A stretch of DNA of 64,000 nt from Streptomyces maremycinicus (lineage in GTDB: Bacteria > Actinomycetota > Actinomycetes > Streptomycetales > Streptomycetaceae), in NCBI RefSeq assembly GCF_001184025.1, contig NZ_BBYG01000023.1:124001-188000 (forward strand), read 5' to 3'. This document shows, in pieces, positions 1-7,102 of this stretch (position 1 is the first letter of the stretch; each line of letters opens with the position of its first letter). Below the pieces are notes generated by a model. The model saw nothing but the letters and a program-made list of their open reading frames with translations, had not been told where the DNA came from and ran no database searches. The position numbers and the translations under genes are program-made.

Positions 1-7
1 TCCGTCC

Positions 8-30
8 AAGCCGTGGTCAGAACACGGCTT
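8..30 (+). terminator. hairpin, possible terminator
   Basis: An 8-bp perfect stem AAGCCGTG/CACGGCTT with a 7-nt loop is followed by a weak T/C/G tail. It could end a gene lying left of the window, or act on the minus strand behind the acetyltransferase gene. The rest of bases 1-121 shows nothing else recognisable. Confidence 0.4.
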
Positions 31-121
31 TCGGGTTTCGGTCCGCTCGCATAACGATTTCGTGAACCTTGGGTTTACGGGTACGTAAATCGGGTCAACG
101 CGGACGGGTCGTCGCGGGTCG

Positions 122-724
122 CTAGGCGGTGCGCTCGACCAGCGTTCCGTCCTTCTCGTCGTAGCGGGAGCCGGTCTCCGGGCACTCCCACACCCCCGGC
201 TCCCCGTCCCGCTCGACCAGCCGGACGCCGGCCCGTCCGACCCAGCCGACCCGGCGGGCCGGGACGCCGACGACCAGCGCGAAGTCCGGCACGTCCTTGG
301 TGACGACGGCGCCGGCGGCGACCATCGCCCAGCGGCCGATGGTCAGCGGCGCGACACACACCGCGCGCGCCCCGATGGAGGCCCCGTCGGCGATGCGCAC
401 GCCGACGGCCTCCCAGTCACCGCCGCGCTTCTGCTTGCCCTCCGGGTCCACGGAACGCGGGTTGTGGTCGTTGGTGAGGACGACGGCGGGGCCGATGAAG
501 ACGCCGTCGCCGAGCTCGGCCGGCTCGTAGACGAGCGCGTAGTTCTGGAGCTTGCAGTTGTCGCCCATGCGGACACCGGAACCGACGTACGCCCCGCGGC
601 CGACCACGCAGCCCTCGCCGAGCCGCGCGCCCTCCCGGATCTGGGCGAGGTCCCACACACTGCTCCCGGCGCCGATCTCGGCATCCGCGTCGACCTGGGC
701 GCTGGGCTGGACCCTGTAGTTCAC
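122..724 (-). CDS. left-handed beta-helix sugar N-/O-acetyltransferase (WbpD/WlbB-like)
   Basis: A 200-aa hexapeptide-repeat acyltransferase. Repeated [LIV]GxG-type turns run through most of the protein (AEIGAGSSV, RLGEGCVV, ELGDGVFIGP, SIGARAV). The segment LTNDHNPRS matches the catalytic-loop region of WbpD/WlbB-type UDP-2-acetamido-3-amino-glucuronate N-acetyltransferases, which use acetyl-CoA on a nucleotide-sugar amine. The family match is from motifs; the substrate is inferred. I chose the GTG at 724 because a GAAGG-type ribosome site lies about 9 nt upstream and the helix repeats begin just after it; an ATG at 763 is possible. It lies 3' of the C5-epimerase gene on the same strand, separated by a hairpin. 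An acetyl-amino uronate fits a wall or capsular polymer pathway. Confidence 0.75.
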   Translation of the reverse strand: MNYRVQPSAQVDADAEIGAGSSVWDLAQIREGARLGEGCVVGRGAYVGSGVRMGDNCKLQNYALVYEPAELGDGVFIGPAVVLTNDHNPRSVDPEGKQKRGGDWEAVGVRIADGASIGARAVCVAPLTIGRWAMVAAGAVVTKDVPDFALVVGVPARRVGWVGRAGVRLVERDGEPGVWECPETGSRYDEKDGTLVERTA

Positions 725-765
725 TTCTCCGCCTTCCGGTGTCTGGCTACGCCTGGCGAGCATAC

Positions 766-804
766 GGGCAGGGGCCGCGCCTCCGACGAGGACGGCCCCT
801 GCCC
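766..804 (-). terminator. hairpin between epimerase and acetyltransferase genes
   Basis: A 12-bp perfect stem, GGGCAGGGGCCG with its complement, has a 15-nt loop and fills the 96-bp gap between the two minus-strand genes. No T-run follows in either direction, as is usual in Streptomyces. It probably limits read-through from the epimerase gene. Confidence 0.6.
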
Positions 805-820
805 GCGCGAGCGCGTTCGC

Positions 821-2563
821 TCAGTGTCCGTCGGTGGTGACCTGGTTGGCCGGGATCCAGTACCCGGCGAGCTCCTCCGAGGTGATCCGCACCATCGACC
901 GCCCGTTCACGATCGCCCTGCGGTCGAACTGGAGGGTCTTCGGCGCGGAGTACTTCAGGGTCCTGAGCGTGCCGGCCACGCCGTTGGTGCCGAAGTCGAC
1001 GGCCTCGGCGGTGGCGTTCGCGGCGATCGTGAGCGTGCGGGGCACCTTGTAGGTGACGGTGACGTGCTCACCGCGCAGGAACGCCTTCGGGTAGGCCTCC
1101 CCGATCCAGTAGCCCTTGTACGCTCCGGCGCTGATCCGGTACCAGACGCCCGCGCCCTGGATGCGTCGGCGCATGTCGATCGGCGCCTGGGTGGCGCGGG
1201 CGAAGACGACCTTCTTCGAGCTGAGGATCTTGTCGGCCTTGGCCTTGACCCAGCTGCCGTCGGCCTTGGTGTCCAGCTTGTACAGGGTGTGGGTGCCGGC
1301 GGCGATGGCGATCACCGAGCCGGTCTTCACGCCCGGCGGGACGTCCTCGATCAGCATGTCCAGCTGGTGGGCGAAGACCGAGCTGTCGGTCTGCCAGTTG
1401 AGCTGCTGCCAGAGCGTGATGTGGTGGTGGTGGTAGGTGTTCGCCGGGATCCGGTGCGTCTGGCAGTAGTAGGAGAACCAGCGCGGGTTGCGCAGCAGCG
1501 TGAAGTACCGGGCGATCGTGGTGCAGGCGCCGTCGTACAGCTGGGCGGCGAGCTCGTTCCCGGTCAGCCGGTGGTAGTCCCAGAGGCCGAACATCGCGAA
1601 GATCATGCCGTTGTACGTGTAGTCGCCCGTGCCGGCCGCCTTGAACGGGTACTCCTGGATCCAGAGGTAGCCCGCCCTGTCCTTGTTCACCACCCACGGG
1701 TTGGCGTTGTCGGCGCGCAGCAGCGAGGCGAAGGCGCCGTCGGCGGCCGTGCGGTACAGGGCCCGCTCGTCCGCGCTGAGCCCGTCCTCCAGGCCGGCGA
1801 GCTGGGCGAAGAGGCTGATCGCCTCGCCCTGGGCCATGCCGGAGTACCAGGGTGCCTTGTAGACGACACCGCTGTGCTCGGCGTGGGTGAAGTCGAAGGG
1901 GTACGGGAAGTACCAGGCGCCGCGGGTCTCGACGCGCTTGGCGATCAGCCGGTCGGCCTGGGCCTTGGCGCGCTGGAGGAACACCGCCTTGCGGGTCGGG
2001 TCGGTCTCGACGCGGTAGCTGGTGATGCAGCCGAGGCCGAACTGGATCTGCCCCACGGGGTGGTCGTACGACTTCCCGTCGGCCGTGTACTTCATGTACA
2101 CACCGTCGGCGTTCAGGTGGTAGTCGCCCGAGGAGAGGTTGACGTTGGCCCAGGTGGTGGCGCGGTTGCGCCACGGCTTCATGGCCTCCGGCAGATCGGG
2201 GACGATCTGGTAGCCGGCCTTCTGGAACTCGAACGGCAGGGTGGTCGGGACGTCCGTCTCGGTCGGCGTGCCACCGGTGTACGGGATGCGCGTGCCGGCG
2301 CTCGGCTCGCTGACGCTGCCGCCTTCCAGCGGGTCCGGCAGCGGCGGCACGGGTATGGACTCCGTGCCCGTGCCGGGAGGCAGGCTCAGCGCGATCGACC
2401 GCGGCATGTTGGCGAACGGGTCGGTCGGCGTGGGCGACTCGAAGACCCCGGTCGCCATCGCCGTGACGGCTCCGCCACCTACGACCGCCACCCCCGCGGC
2501 GCCGCCCCCGGCCAGCCGGATGAACCGTCTCCGGCCGATTTCGGCACGCCTCTTTCCAGCCAT
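821..2563 (-). CDS. secreted glucuronyl C5-epimerase-like protein with Tat signal
   Basis: A 580-aa protein. The N-terminus has a twin-arginine motif (GRRRFIRLAGG) and a Gly/Ala/Val hydrophobic core, so it is probably exported folded by Tat. A Pro/Ser/Thr linker follows. The middle (about residues 130-420) carries the landmarks of the D-glucuronyl C5-epimerase C-terminal domain: WYSGMAQGEAISLFAQL and YNGMIFAMFGLWDYHRLTG. Such enzymes flip D-glucuronate to L-iduronate within a finished polysaccharide. The last 150 residues hold two SH3/GW-like modules, each ending in GYWI, which suggests attachment to the wall. Start at ATG 2563 has a GGGGGGA site 8 nt upstream; an upstream start at 2581 lacks one. 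It sits between the acetyltransferase and rplU and is not part of the ribosomal operon. The substrate is unknown. Confidence 0.72.
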   Translation of the reverse strand: MAGKRRAEIGRRRFIRLAGGGAAGVAVVGGGAVTAMATGVFESPTPTDPFANMPRSIALSLPPGTGTESIPVPPLPDPLEGGSVSEPSAGTRIPYTGGTPTETDVPTTLPFEFQKAGYQIVPDLPEAMKPWRNRATTWANVNLSSGDYHLNADGVYMKYTADGKSYDHPVGQIQFGLGCITSYRVETDPTRKAVFLQRAKAQADRLIAKRVETRGAWYFPYPFDFTHAEHSGVVYKAPWYSGMAQGEAISLFAQLAGLEDGLSADERALYRTAADGAFASLLRADNANPWVVNKDRAGYLWIQEYPFKAAGTGDYTYNGMIFAMFGLWDYHRLTGNELAAQLYDGACTTIARYFTLLRNPRWFSYYCQTHRIPANTYHHHHITLWQQLNWQTDSSVFAHQLDMLIEDVPPGVKTGSVIAIAAGTHTLYKLDTKADGSWVKAKADKILSSKKVVFARATQAPIDMRRRIQGAGVWYRISAGAYKGYWIGEAYPKAFLRGEHVTVTYKVPRTLTIAANATAEAVDFGTNGVAGTLRTLKYSAPKTLQFDRRAIVNGRSMVRITSEELAGYWIPANQVTTDGH

Positions 2564-2818
2564 AACTCTGGTCCCCCCCAAGGGTGTTGATCGGCCATGA
2601 TCAACAGATGATCTTGTTTGGCAGTGAATGTGGATCGTATGTGAAACCCGGAGGTTTTCGTGATGGTCGTGAGAAGTTCAGCCGAAGGGGAGTCGAGGTG
2701 CGCCGGAGAGGGATCGGGGCATAGCGGTGTGTTGTGGGACCTTCGGCAAAGGGGTGCGAGGGTTCTGTGATGCAACCGTGATCCCTGAGGGGTGTCGATG
2801 GCGGGCGCCCGGCCCGGT

Positions 2819-2847
2819 TTGACCCCTCAAGCCGGGCCCCGTAGCCT
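2819..2847 (+). promoter_or_regulatory. rplU promoter (vegetative sigma type)
   Basis: TTGACC and TAGCCT are separated by exactly 17 bp, close to the HrdB consensus. The predicted transcript starts near 2854, giving a leader of about 150 nt before the rplU GTG. Confidence 0.75.
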
Positions 2848-2855
2848 TGACCCTC

Positions 2856-2957
2856 GGCGTGTCGGCTGACACGCCACATCCCCGTAAACCCTCTTCCTCC
2901 CGGGTGCCGGTTACCTCGGTGGTCGGGAGAGGCCGTCCGTGTTCGTTCCCGGACGGC
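2856..2957 (+). promoter_or_regulatory. structured 5' leader of rplU
   Basis: Two perfect hairpins lie in the predicted leader: GGCGTGTC/GACACGCC with a 4-nt loop at the very 5' end (2856-2875), and GCCGTCCG/CGGACGGC (2932-2939 with 2950-2957). Ribosomal protein leaders often bind their own product. Whether this one binds L21 or L27 is inference. Confidence 0.45.
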
Positions 2958-3001
2958 TGGACTGCGGGGATGCCGTCCCAGAGCGAGAGAGTGAGATCCG
3001 C

Positions 3002-3322
3002 GTGTACGCCATCGTGCGCAGCGGTGGCCGCCAGCACAAGGTTGCTGTCGGTGACATCGTTGAGGTTGACAAGATTTCCACTGCCAAGGTTGGCGACACG
3101 GTCGAGCTCTCGACCCTGCTCGTTGTCGACGGCGACGCTGTGACCAGCGACCCGTGGGTGCTGGCCGGCATCAAGGTCCAGGCCGAGGTCGTGGACCACC
3201 ACAAGGGTGTGAAGATCGACATCCTTCGCTACAAGAACAAGACCGGCTACCGCCGTCGTCAGGGCCACCGCCAGCAGTACACGGCGATCAAGGTCACTGA
3301 GATCCCCGCGGCTGCGAAGTAA
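3002..3322 (+). CDS. rplU: 50S ribosomal protein L21
   Basis: A 106-aa protein beginning VYAIVRSGGRQHKV and ending ITEIPAAAK, full length for L21. It contains the conserved basic segment GYRRRQGHRQQYT, which contacts 23S rRNA. The GTG at 3002 is the family-conserved start; the frame stays open upstream to 2939, but that stretch is unlike L21. It is first in the rplU-rpmA transcript, 14 bp before rpmA, and is driven by the promoter at 2819-2847. Confidence 0.97.
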   Translation: MYAIVRSGGRQHKVAVGDIVEVDKISTAKVGDTVELSTLLVVDGDAVTSDPWVLAGIKVQAEVVDHHKGVKIDILRYKNKTGYRRRQGHRQQYTAIKVTEIPAAAK

Positions 3323-3336
3323 GGGACTGAGGAGAC

Positions 3337-3591
3337 ATGGCACACAAGAAGGGCGCATCGTCCACCCGGAACGGTCGCGACTCCAATGCCCAGCGGCTCG
3401 GCGTGAAGCGCTTCGGCGGTCAGGTCGTCAACGCGGGTGAGATCCTGGTCCGCCAGCGCGGCACCCACTTCCACCCCGGTGCGGGCGTCGGCCGTGGCGG
3501 CGACGACACGCTGTTCGCGCTGAACGCCGGTGCGGTGGAGTTCGGTACCCACCGTGGCCGCAAGGTCGTGAACATCGTTCCGGTCGCCTGA
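3337..3591 (+). CDS. rpmA: 50S ribosomal protein L27
   Basis: An 84-aa protein starting MAHKKGASSTRNGRDS, the conserved N-terminal tail that reaches the peptidyl-transferase centre. It ends in a typical GRKVVNIVPVA-like stretch. ATG has a GAGGAG site just upstream. It follows rplU by 14 bp and is followed by a strong hairpin. There is no cleavable N-terminal extension of the Firmicutes type. Confidence 0.97.
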   Translation: MAHKKGASSTRNGRDSNAQRLGVKRFGGQVVNAGEILVRQRGTHFHPGAGVGRGGDDTLFALNAGAVEFGTHRGRKVVNIVPVA

Positions 3592-3623
3592 CCCGTCAGG
3601 TAACCGATCGGAAGCTTTCGCGA

Positions 3624-3661
3624 GGCGGACCTCACTTCCCGTGCGGGAAGGCGGGTCCGCC
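3624..3661 (+). terminator. terminator of rplU-rpmA
   Basis: GGCGGACC pairs with GGTCCGCC around an inner CTTCCCG/CGGGAAG stem, followed by TTTCG. It separates the ribosomal pair from obgE and so argues for partly independent expression of obgE. Confidence 0.8.
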
Positions 3662-3719
3662 TTTCGCGTGTTAGGCAGTAAGAAACCCGTACGTTTTTCG
3701 CAGTGCTGGAGGCACCCAC

Positions 3720-5156
3720 ATGACCACCTTCGTGGACCGCGTCGAACTCCATGTCGCCGCGGGTAACGGAGGCCACGGCTGTGCCTCCGTCCACCGTGAG
3801 AAGTTCAAGCCGCTCGGTGGCCCCGACGGGGGCAACGGCGGCCGTGGCGGCGACGTGATCCTGGTCGTCGACCAGTCGGTCACCACGCTCCTCGACTACC
3901 ACCACAAGCCCCACCGCAACGCCACCAACGGCAAGCCCGGCGAGGGCGGCAACCGCTCGGGCAAGGACGGCCAGGACCTGATCCTGCCGGTCCCGGACGG
4001 CACCGTCGTCCAGGACAAGGCCGGCAACGTGCTGGCGGACCTGGTCGGCAACGGCACCTCGTACATCGCCGCCCAGGGCGGCCGCGGCGGCCTCGGCAAC
4101 GCGGCGCTGTCCTCGGCCCGCCGCAAGGCGCCCGGCTTCGCGCTGCTCGGCGTGCCCGGTGACCTCCAGGACATCGTCCTGGAGCTGAAGACGGTCGCCG
4201 ACGTGGCTCTCGTCGGCTACCCGAGCGCGGGCAAGTCCTCGCTGATCTCCGTGCTGTCCGCCGCCAAGCCGAAGATCGCGGACTACCCCTTCACGACCCT
4301 GGTCCCGAACCTGGGCGTGGTGACGGCCGGCTCCACGGTCTACACGATCGCCGACGTGCCGGGCCTCATCCCGGGCGCCAGCCAGGGCAAGGGCCTGGGG
4401 CTGGAGTTCCTGCGCCACGTCGAGCGGTGCAGCGTCCTGGTGCACGTGCTGGACACGGCGACCCTGGAGTCCGAGCGCGACCCGCTCTCCGACCTCGACA
4501 TCATCGAGGAGGAGCTCAAGCAGTACGGCGGCCTCGGCAACCGGCCGCGGCTCGTGGTCCTGAACAAGATCGACGTACCGGACGGCAAGGACCTCGCCGA
4601 GATGGTCCGCCCGGACCTGGAGGCGCGCGGCTACCGCGTCTTCGAGGTGTCCGCGGTCGCCCACCTCGGTCTGAAGGAGCTGTCCTTCGCCCTCGCCGAG
4701 ATGGTGGGCGCGGCGCGCGCGGCCAAGCCGAAGGAGGAGGCGACCCGGATCGTCATCCGCCCGAAGGCGGTCGACGACACCGGCTTCACCGTCACGCTGG
4801 AGGAGGACGGTCTCTTCCGCGTCCGGGGCGAGAAGCCCGAGCGCTGGGTGCGCCAGACCGACTTCAACAACGACGAGGCCGTCGGCTACCTCGCCGACCG
4901 GCTCAACCGCCTCGGTGTGGAGGACGCGTTGATGAAGGCGGGCGCCCGCGGCGGCGACGGCGTCGCCATCGGCCCCGAGGACAACGCGGTCGTCTTCGAC
5001 TGGGAGCCGTCGGTGACGGCCGGCGCCGAGATGCTCGGCCGACGCGGCGAGGACCACCGCTTCGAGGAGCCGCGTCCCGCGACCCAGCGCCGCCGGGACA
5101 AGCAGGCCGAACGCGACGAGGCGACCCAGGAGTTCGAGGGCTTCGAGCCCTTCTAG
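3720..5156 (+). CDS. obgE: Obg-family GTPase (ObgE/CgtA)
   Basis: A 478-aa protein. Residues 1-158 form the Gly-rich Obg fold (GGNGGRGGDVI, GGRGGLGNAAL). The GTPase domain has P-loop GYPSAGKSSL, switch DVPGLIPGA and NKID. The C-terminal OCT-type domain (RVRGEKPERWV region) is followed by a charged actinobacterial tail. Obg binds the 50S subunit and couples ribosome maturation to GTP level; in Streptomyces it also affects the onset of aerial growth. ATG 3720 has GGAGG 8 nt upstream. A 20-bp hairpin follows the stop codon. Confidence 0.97.
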   Translation: MTTFVDRVELHVAAGNGGHGCASVHREKFKPLGGPDGGNGGRGGDVILVVDQSVTTLLDYHHKPHRNATNGKPGEGGNRSGKDGQDLILPVPDGTVVQDKAGNVLADLVGNGTSYIAAQGGRGGLGNAALSSARRKAPGFALLGVPGDLQDIVLELKTVADVALVGYPSAGKSSLISVLSAAKPKIADYPFTTLVPNLGVVTAGSTVYTIADVPGLIPGASQGKGLGLEFLRHVERCSVLVHVLDTATLESERDPLSDLDIIEEELKQYGGLGNRPRLVVLNKIDVPDGKDLAEMVRPDLEARGYRVFEVSAVAHLGLKELSFALAEMVGAARAAKPKEEATRIVIRPKAVDDTGFTVTLEEDGLFRVRGEKPERWVRQTDFNNDEAVGYLADRLNRLGVEDALMKAGARGGDGVAIGPEDNAVVFDWEPSVTAGAEMLGRRGEDHRFEEPRPATQRRRDKQAERDEATQEFEGFEPF

Positions 5157-5177
5157 CCCCTCCGGGCCCCGTTCCTC

Positions 5178-5224
5178 GAGACCCGTGGTGGCCGGCCTTC
5201 CGCAGGCCGGCCACCACGGGTCTC
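5178..5224 (+). terminator. strong terminator of obgE
   Basis: A 20-bp perfect stem (5178-5197 with 5205-5224) with loop TTCCGCA begins 21 bp after the obgE stop codon. It is one of the strongest hairpins in the window. Confidence 0.9.
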
Positions 5225-5229
5225 TCGTT

Positions 5230-5559
5230 GTCTCCCCGGCGGAGACCGAACTGCCGGCCGGTCCCGGCAAGCAGGGGTACCACGACGCCCGGGACGGTCA
5301 CCAGGCCGAACGCAACGCCCTCCTGGAGGAGTTCGCCTCGGTCCGCAACCCGGTGGTGCTCGGCGGCGACCGGCACATGACCACGATCAGCGACCTGAGG
5401 AAGGACTTTGCCGACCCCGGCTCCGCCGTCGTCGGCGCCGAGTTCGTCGGCACCTCGATCTCCGGCAACGGCGACCGGGACCAGGCCGCCTTCCACGCCC
5501 GGTGGGACCCGATGAGGGCCGGCAACCCGCACGTGAGGCTGATCGTGGGTGTGAGGACC
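5230..5559 (+). pseudogene. remnant of a PhoD-type alkaline phosphatase/phosphodiesterase
   Basis: The translated segment contains GYHDARDGHQAER, VRNPVVLGGDRHM and VVGAEFVGTSIS, then NPHVRL. These are, in order, the C-terminal landmarks of PhoD-family secreted phosphatases, including the metal-site GD.H. Only about 110 of roughly 520 residues remain. There is no signal peptide, no N-terminal catalytic half and no start with a ribosome site, because the frame begins inside the obgE terminator. Similarity fades after NPHVRL. I read it as a decayed gene cut on its 5' side. PhoD enzymes cleave phosphodiesters, including teichoic acids, so the remnant fits the local wall-polymer theme. Confidence 0.7.
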
Positions 5560-5654
5560 CTGCCGGGAAAGGCGCTGACCGCAGCCCGGGACTCATCCGC
5601 GCCTCAGGGTCCTCTCAGCGTCCCCCAAGGAACCTCTCTTACCGTCCCTTGACC

Positions 5655-6854
5655 ATGGAGACGGACTGTACGCATCCCACGGACTGTACGAGTGACGGCG
5701 CCTCGACCCCCGCGGGACCCATCCCGCTGCCCACCGGCACCCGGCTGCTGCACATAGGGCCGCACAAGACCGGGACCACCTCGATCCAGGGCGCCCTCTT
5801 CGCGGCGAAGGAGAAGCTGCCGGCGTACGGCGTCGCGTACCCGGCGCAGAGCAGACACCCCATGCAGGCCGTGCTCGCGGCCTGCTCCCGCCCCGGGATG
5901 ATCGGCGACACCACCCCCACCGAACGGCACTGGACGCGGCTCGTGGACCAGGTGCGCGCCGCCGGCCGCCACACCGCCGTGGTCAGCAGCGAGTTCTTCG
6001 CCGACGCCCCGGACGACGCGACCGCCGAGCGGATCGTCGGGCAGCTCGGCGGGGAGCCGGTGCACGTGCTGGTCACGCTGCGCCCGCTGGTGAGGGTCCT
6101 GCCCTCGCAGTGGCAGCAGTACGTGCAGAACGGCCTGCGCATGGGCTACGAGGACTGGCTGGAGCACATGCTCCGCAAGGCCCCCTACGAGAAGCCCACC
6201 CCCAGCTTCTGGCGCCGGCACCGGCACGACCGTCTGGTGGAGCGGTGGGTGCGGGTGGTCGGGTCCGACCGGGTCACCGTCGTCGTGGTGGACGACCGGG
6301 ACCGGGGTGGGCTGATGCGTACCTTCGAGAGACTGCTCGGGCTCCCTGCGAATCTCCTTCAACCCGTTCCGGACACCGCGAATCGCTCTCTCACCCTCGC
6401 CGAGACCGAAATGCTGCGCACCCTCAACAAGGAATTCCGCGGTAATGGCCTCCCCGACGAGCTCTATTCCCAGCTGGTTCGTAACGGCGCGGTCATGCAT
6501 ATGAAGAACACGTGCAGTCCCACGTCACACGACGTGAGGATCCGCACACCCGAGTGGGCGGTCCGGGCGGCCACCGCCATCGGCGCCGGGACGGCCGTGC
6601 GGATCGGCGCGGCGGGGGTGCGGGTGATCGGTGACCCGGCCCTGCTGTCCGCCGAGCCGGAGCCCGCCGGCCGGCCGGAGCCGGAGCGGGCCCTGATCGC
6701 GCCCGAGGTGGCCGCTCAGGCCCTGTACGGGGCGCTCGCCGCGGTGGCCGCGGGGCCCGGCGGGGCCTTGGCACGCCCGGTGCACCGGACCTCGTCGAAG
6801 GAACTCGTACGGGTTCTCGGGCATCGCTGTCTCGAGCGGCTGCGACGGCACTGA
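5655..6854 (+). CDS. sulfotransferase family protein
   Basis: A 399-aa protein. HIGPHKTGTTSIQGALF near residue 35 is the 5'-phosphosulfate-binding loop of PAPS-dependent sulfotransferases. The later VTLRPLVRVLPSQWQQYVQ matches the 3'-phosphate-binding motif with its Arg and Ser. It would move sulfate from PAPS to a carbohydrate or other hydroxyl acceptor in the cytoplasm. No signal or membrane segment is visible. ATG 5655 was chosen because upstream in-frame residues belong to the phoD-remnant area; no good ribosome site is visible. Bases 6330-6520 are clearly less GC-rich than the rest, perhaps a recombination patch. It lies between the phoD remnant and the CDP-ribitol-type gene. The acceptor is unknown. 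Confidence 0.8.
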   Translation: METDCTHPTDCTSDGASTPAGPIPLPTGTRLLHIGPHKTGTTSIQGALFAAKEKLPAYGVAYPAQSRHPMQAVLAACSRPGMIGDTTPTERHWTRLVDQVRAAGRHTAVVSSEFFADAPDDATAERIVGQLGGEPVHVLVTLRPLVRVLPSQWQQYVQNGLRMGYEDWLEHMLRKAPYEKPTPSFWRRHRHDRLVERWVRVVGSDRVTVVVVDDRDRGGLMRTFERLLGLPANLLQPVPDTANRSLTLAETEMLRTLNKEFRGNGLPDELYSQLVRNGAVMHMKNTCSPTSHDVRIRTPEWAVRAATAIGAGTAVRIGAAGVRVIGDPALLSAEPEPAGRPEPERALIAPEVAAQALYGALAAVAAGPGGALARPVHRTSSKELVRVLGHRCLERLRRH

Positions 6855-7102
6855 CGTTCTCCGGCACGTCCTTGTACGTGTCACTCGGTCACTCTCGGCA
6901 ATGAGATACTCGTTGTGCAGTAACTCACAGGATTTCCAGGGACCATCCATGGGAAGCCGCGAGCGTGTCCGGCCAATCGTCGGCGACGCAAGGTGAATGC
7001 CGGGTTGCGTACACATTTGCAGCGAACGGCGCTCACCTTGCATCGCGGTAACCGCAAGTGGGACCATTTCCCCGTTCCCTGTCGCCCCAAGGTAGGTCTT
7101 CT

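Larger units (their letters stand above)
2564..3001. other. divergent regulatory gap between epimerase and rplU
   Basis: This 438-bp gap holds no convincing gene. Its left 150 bp are AT-richer than the surroundings and should carry the promoter of the minus-strand epimerase gene, though I see no clear hexamers. Its right part carries the rplU promoter (2819-2847) and a roughly 150-nt structured 5' leader. Confidence 0.6.

Noticed and set aside
5185..5652. The phoD-like frame as an intact 155-aa gene
   Set aside because: It begins inside the obgE terminator, lacks the N-terminal two thirds of the family and has no ribosome site; a remnant fits better.
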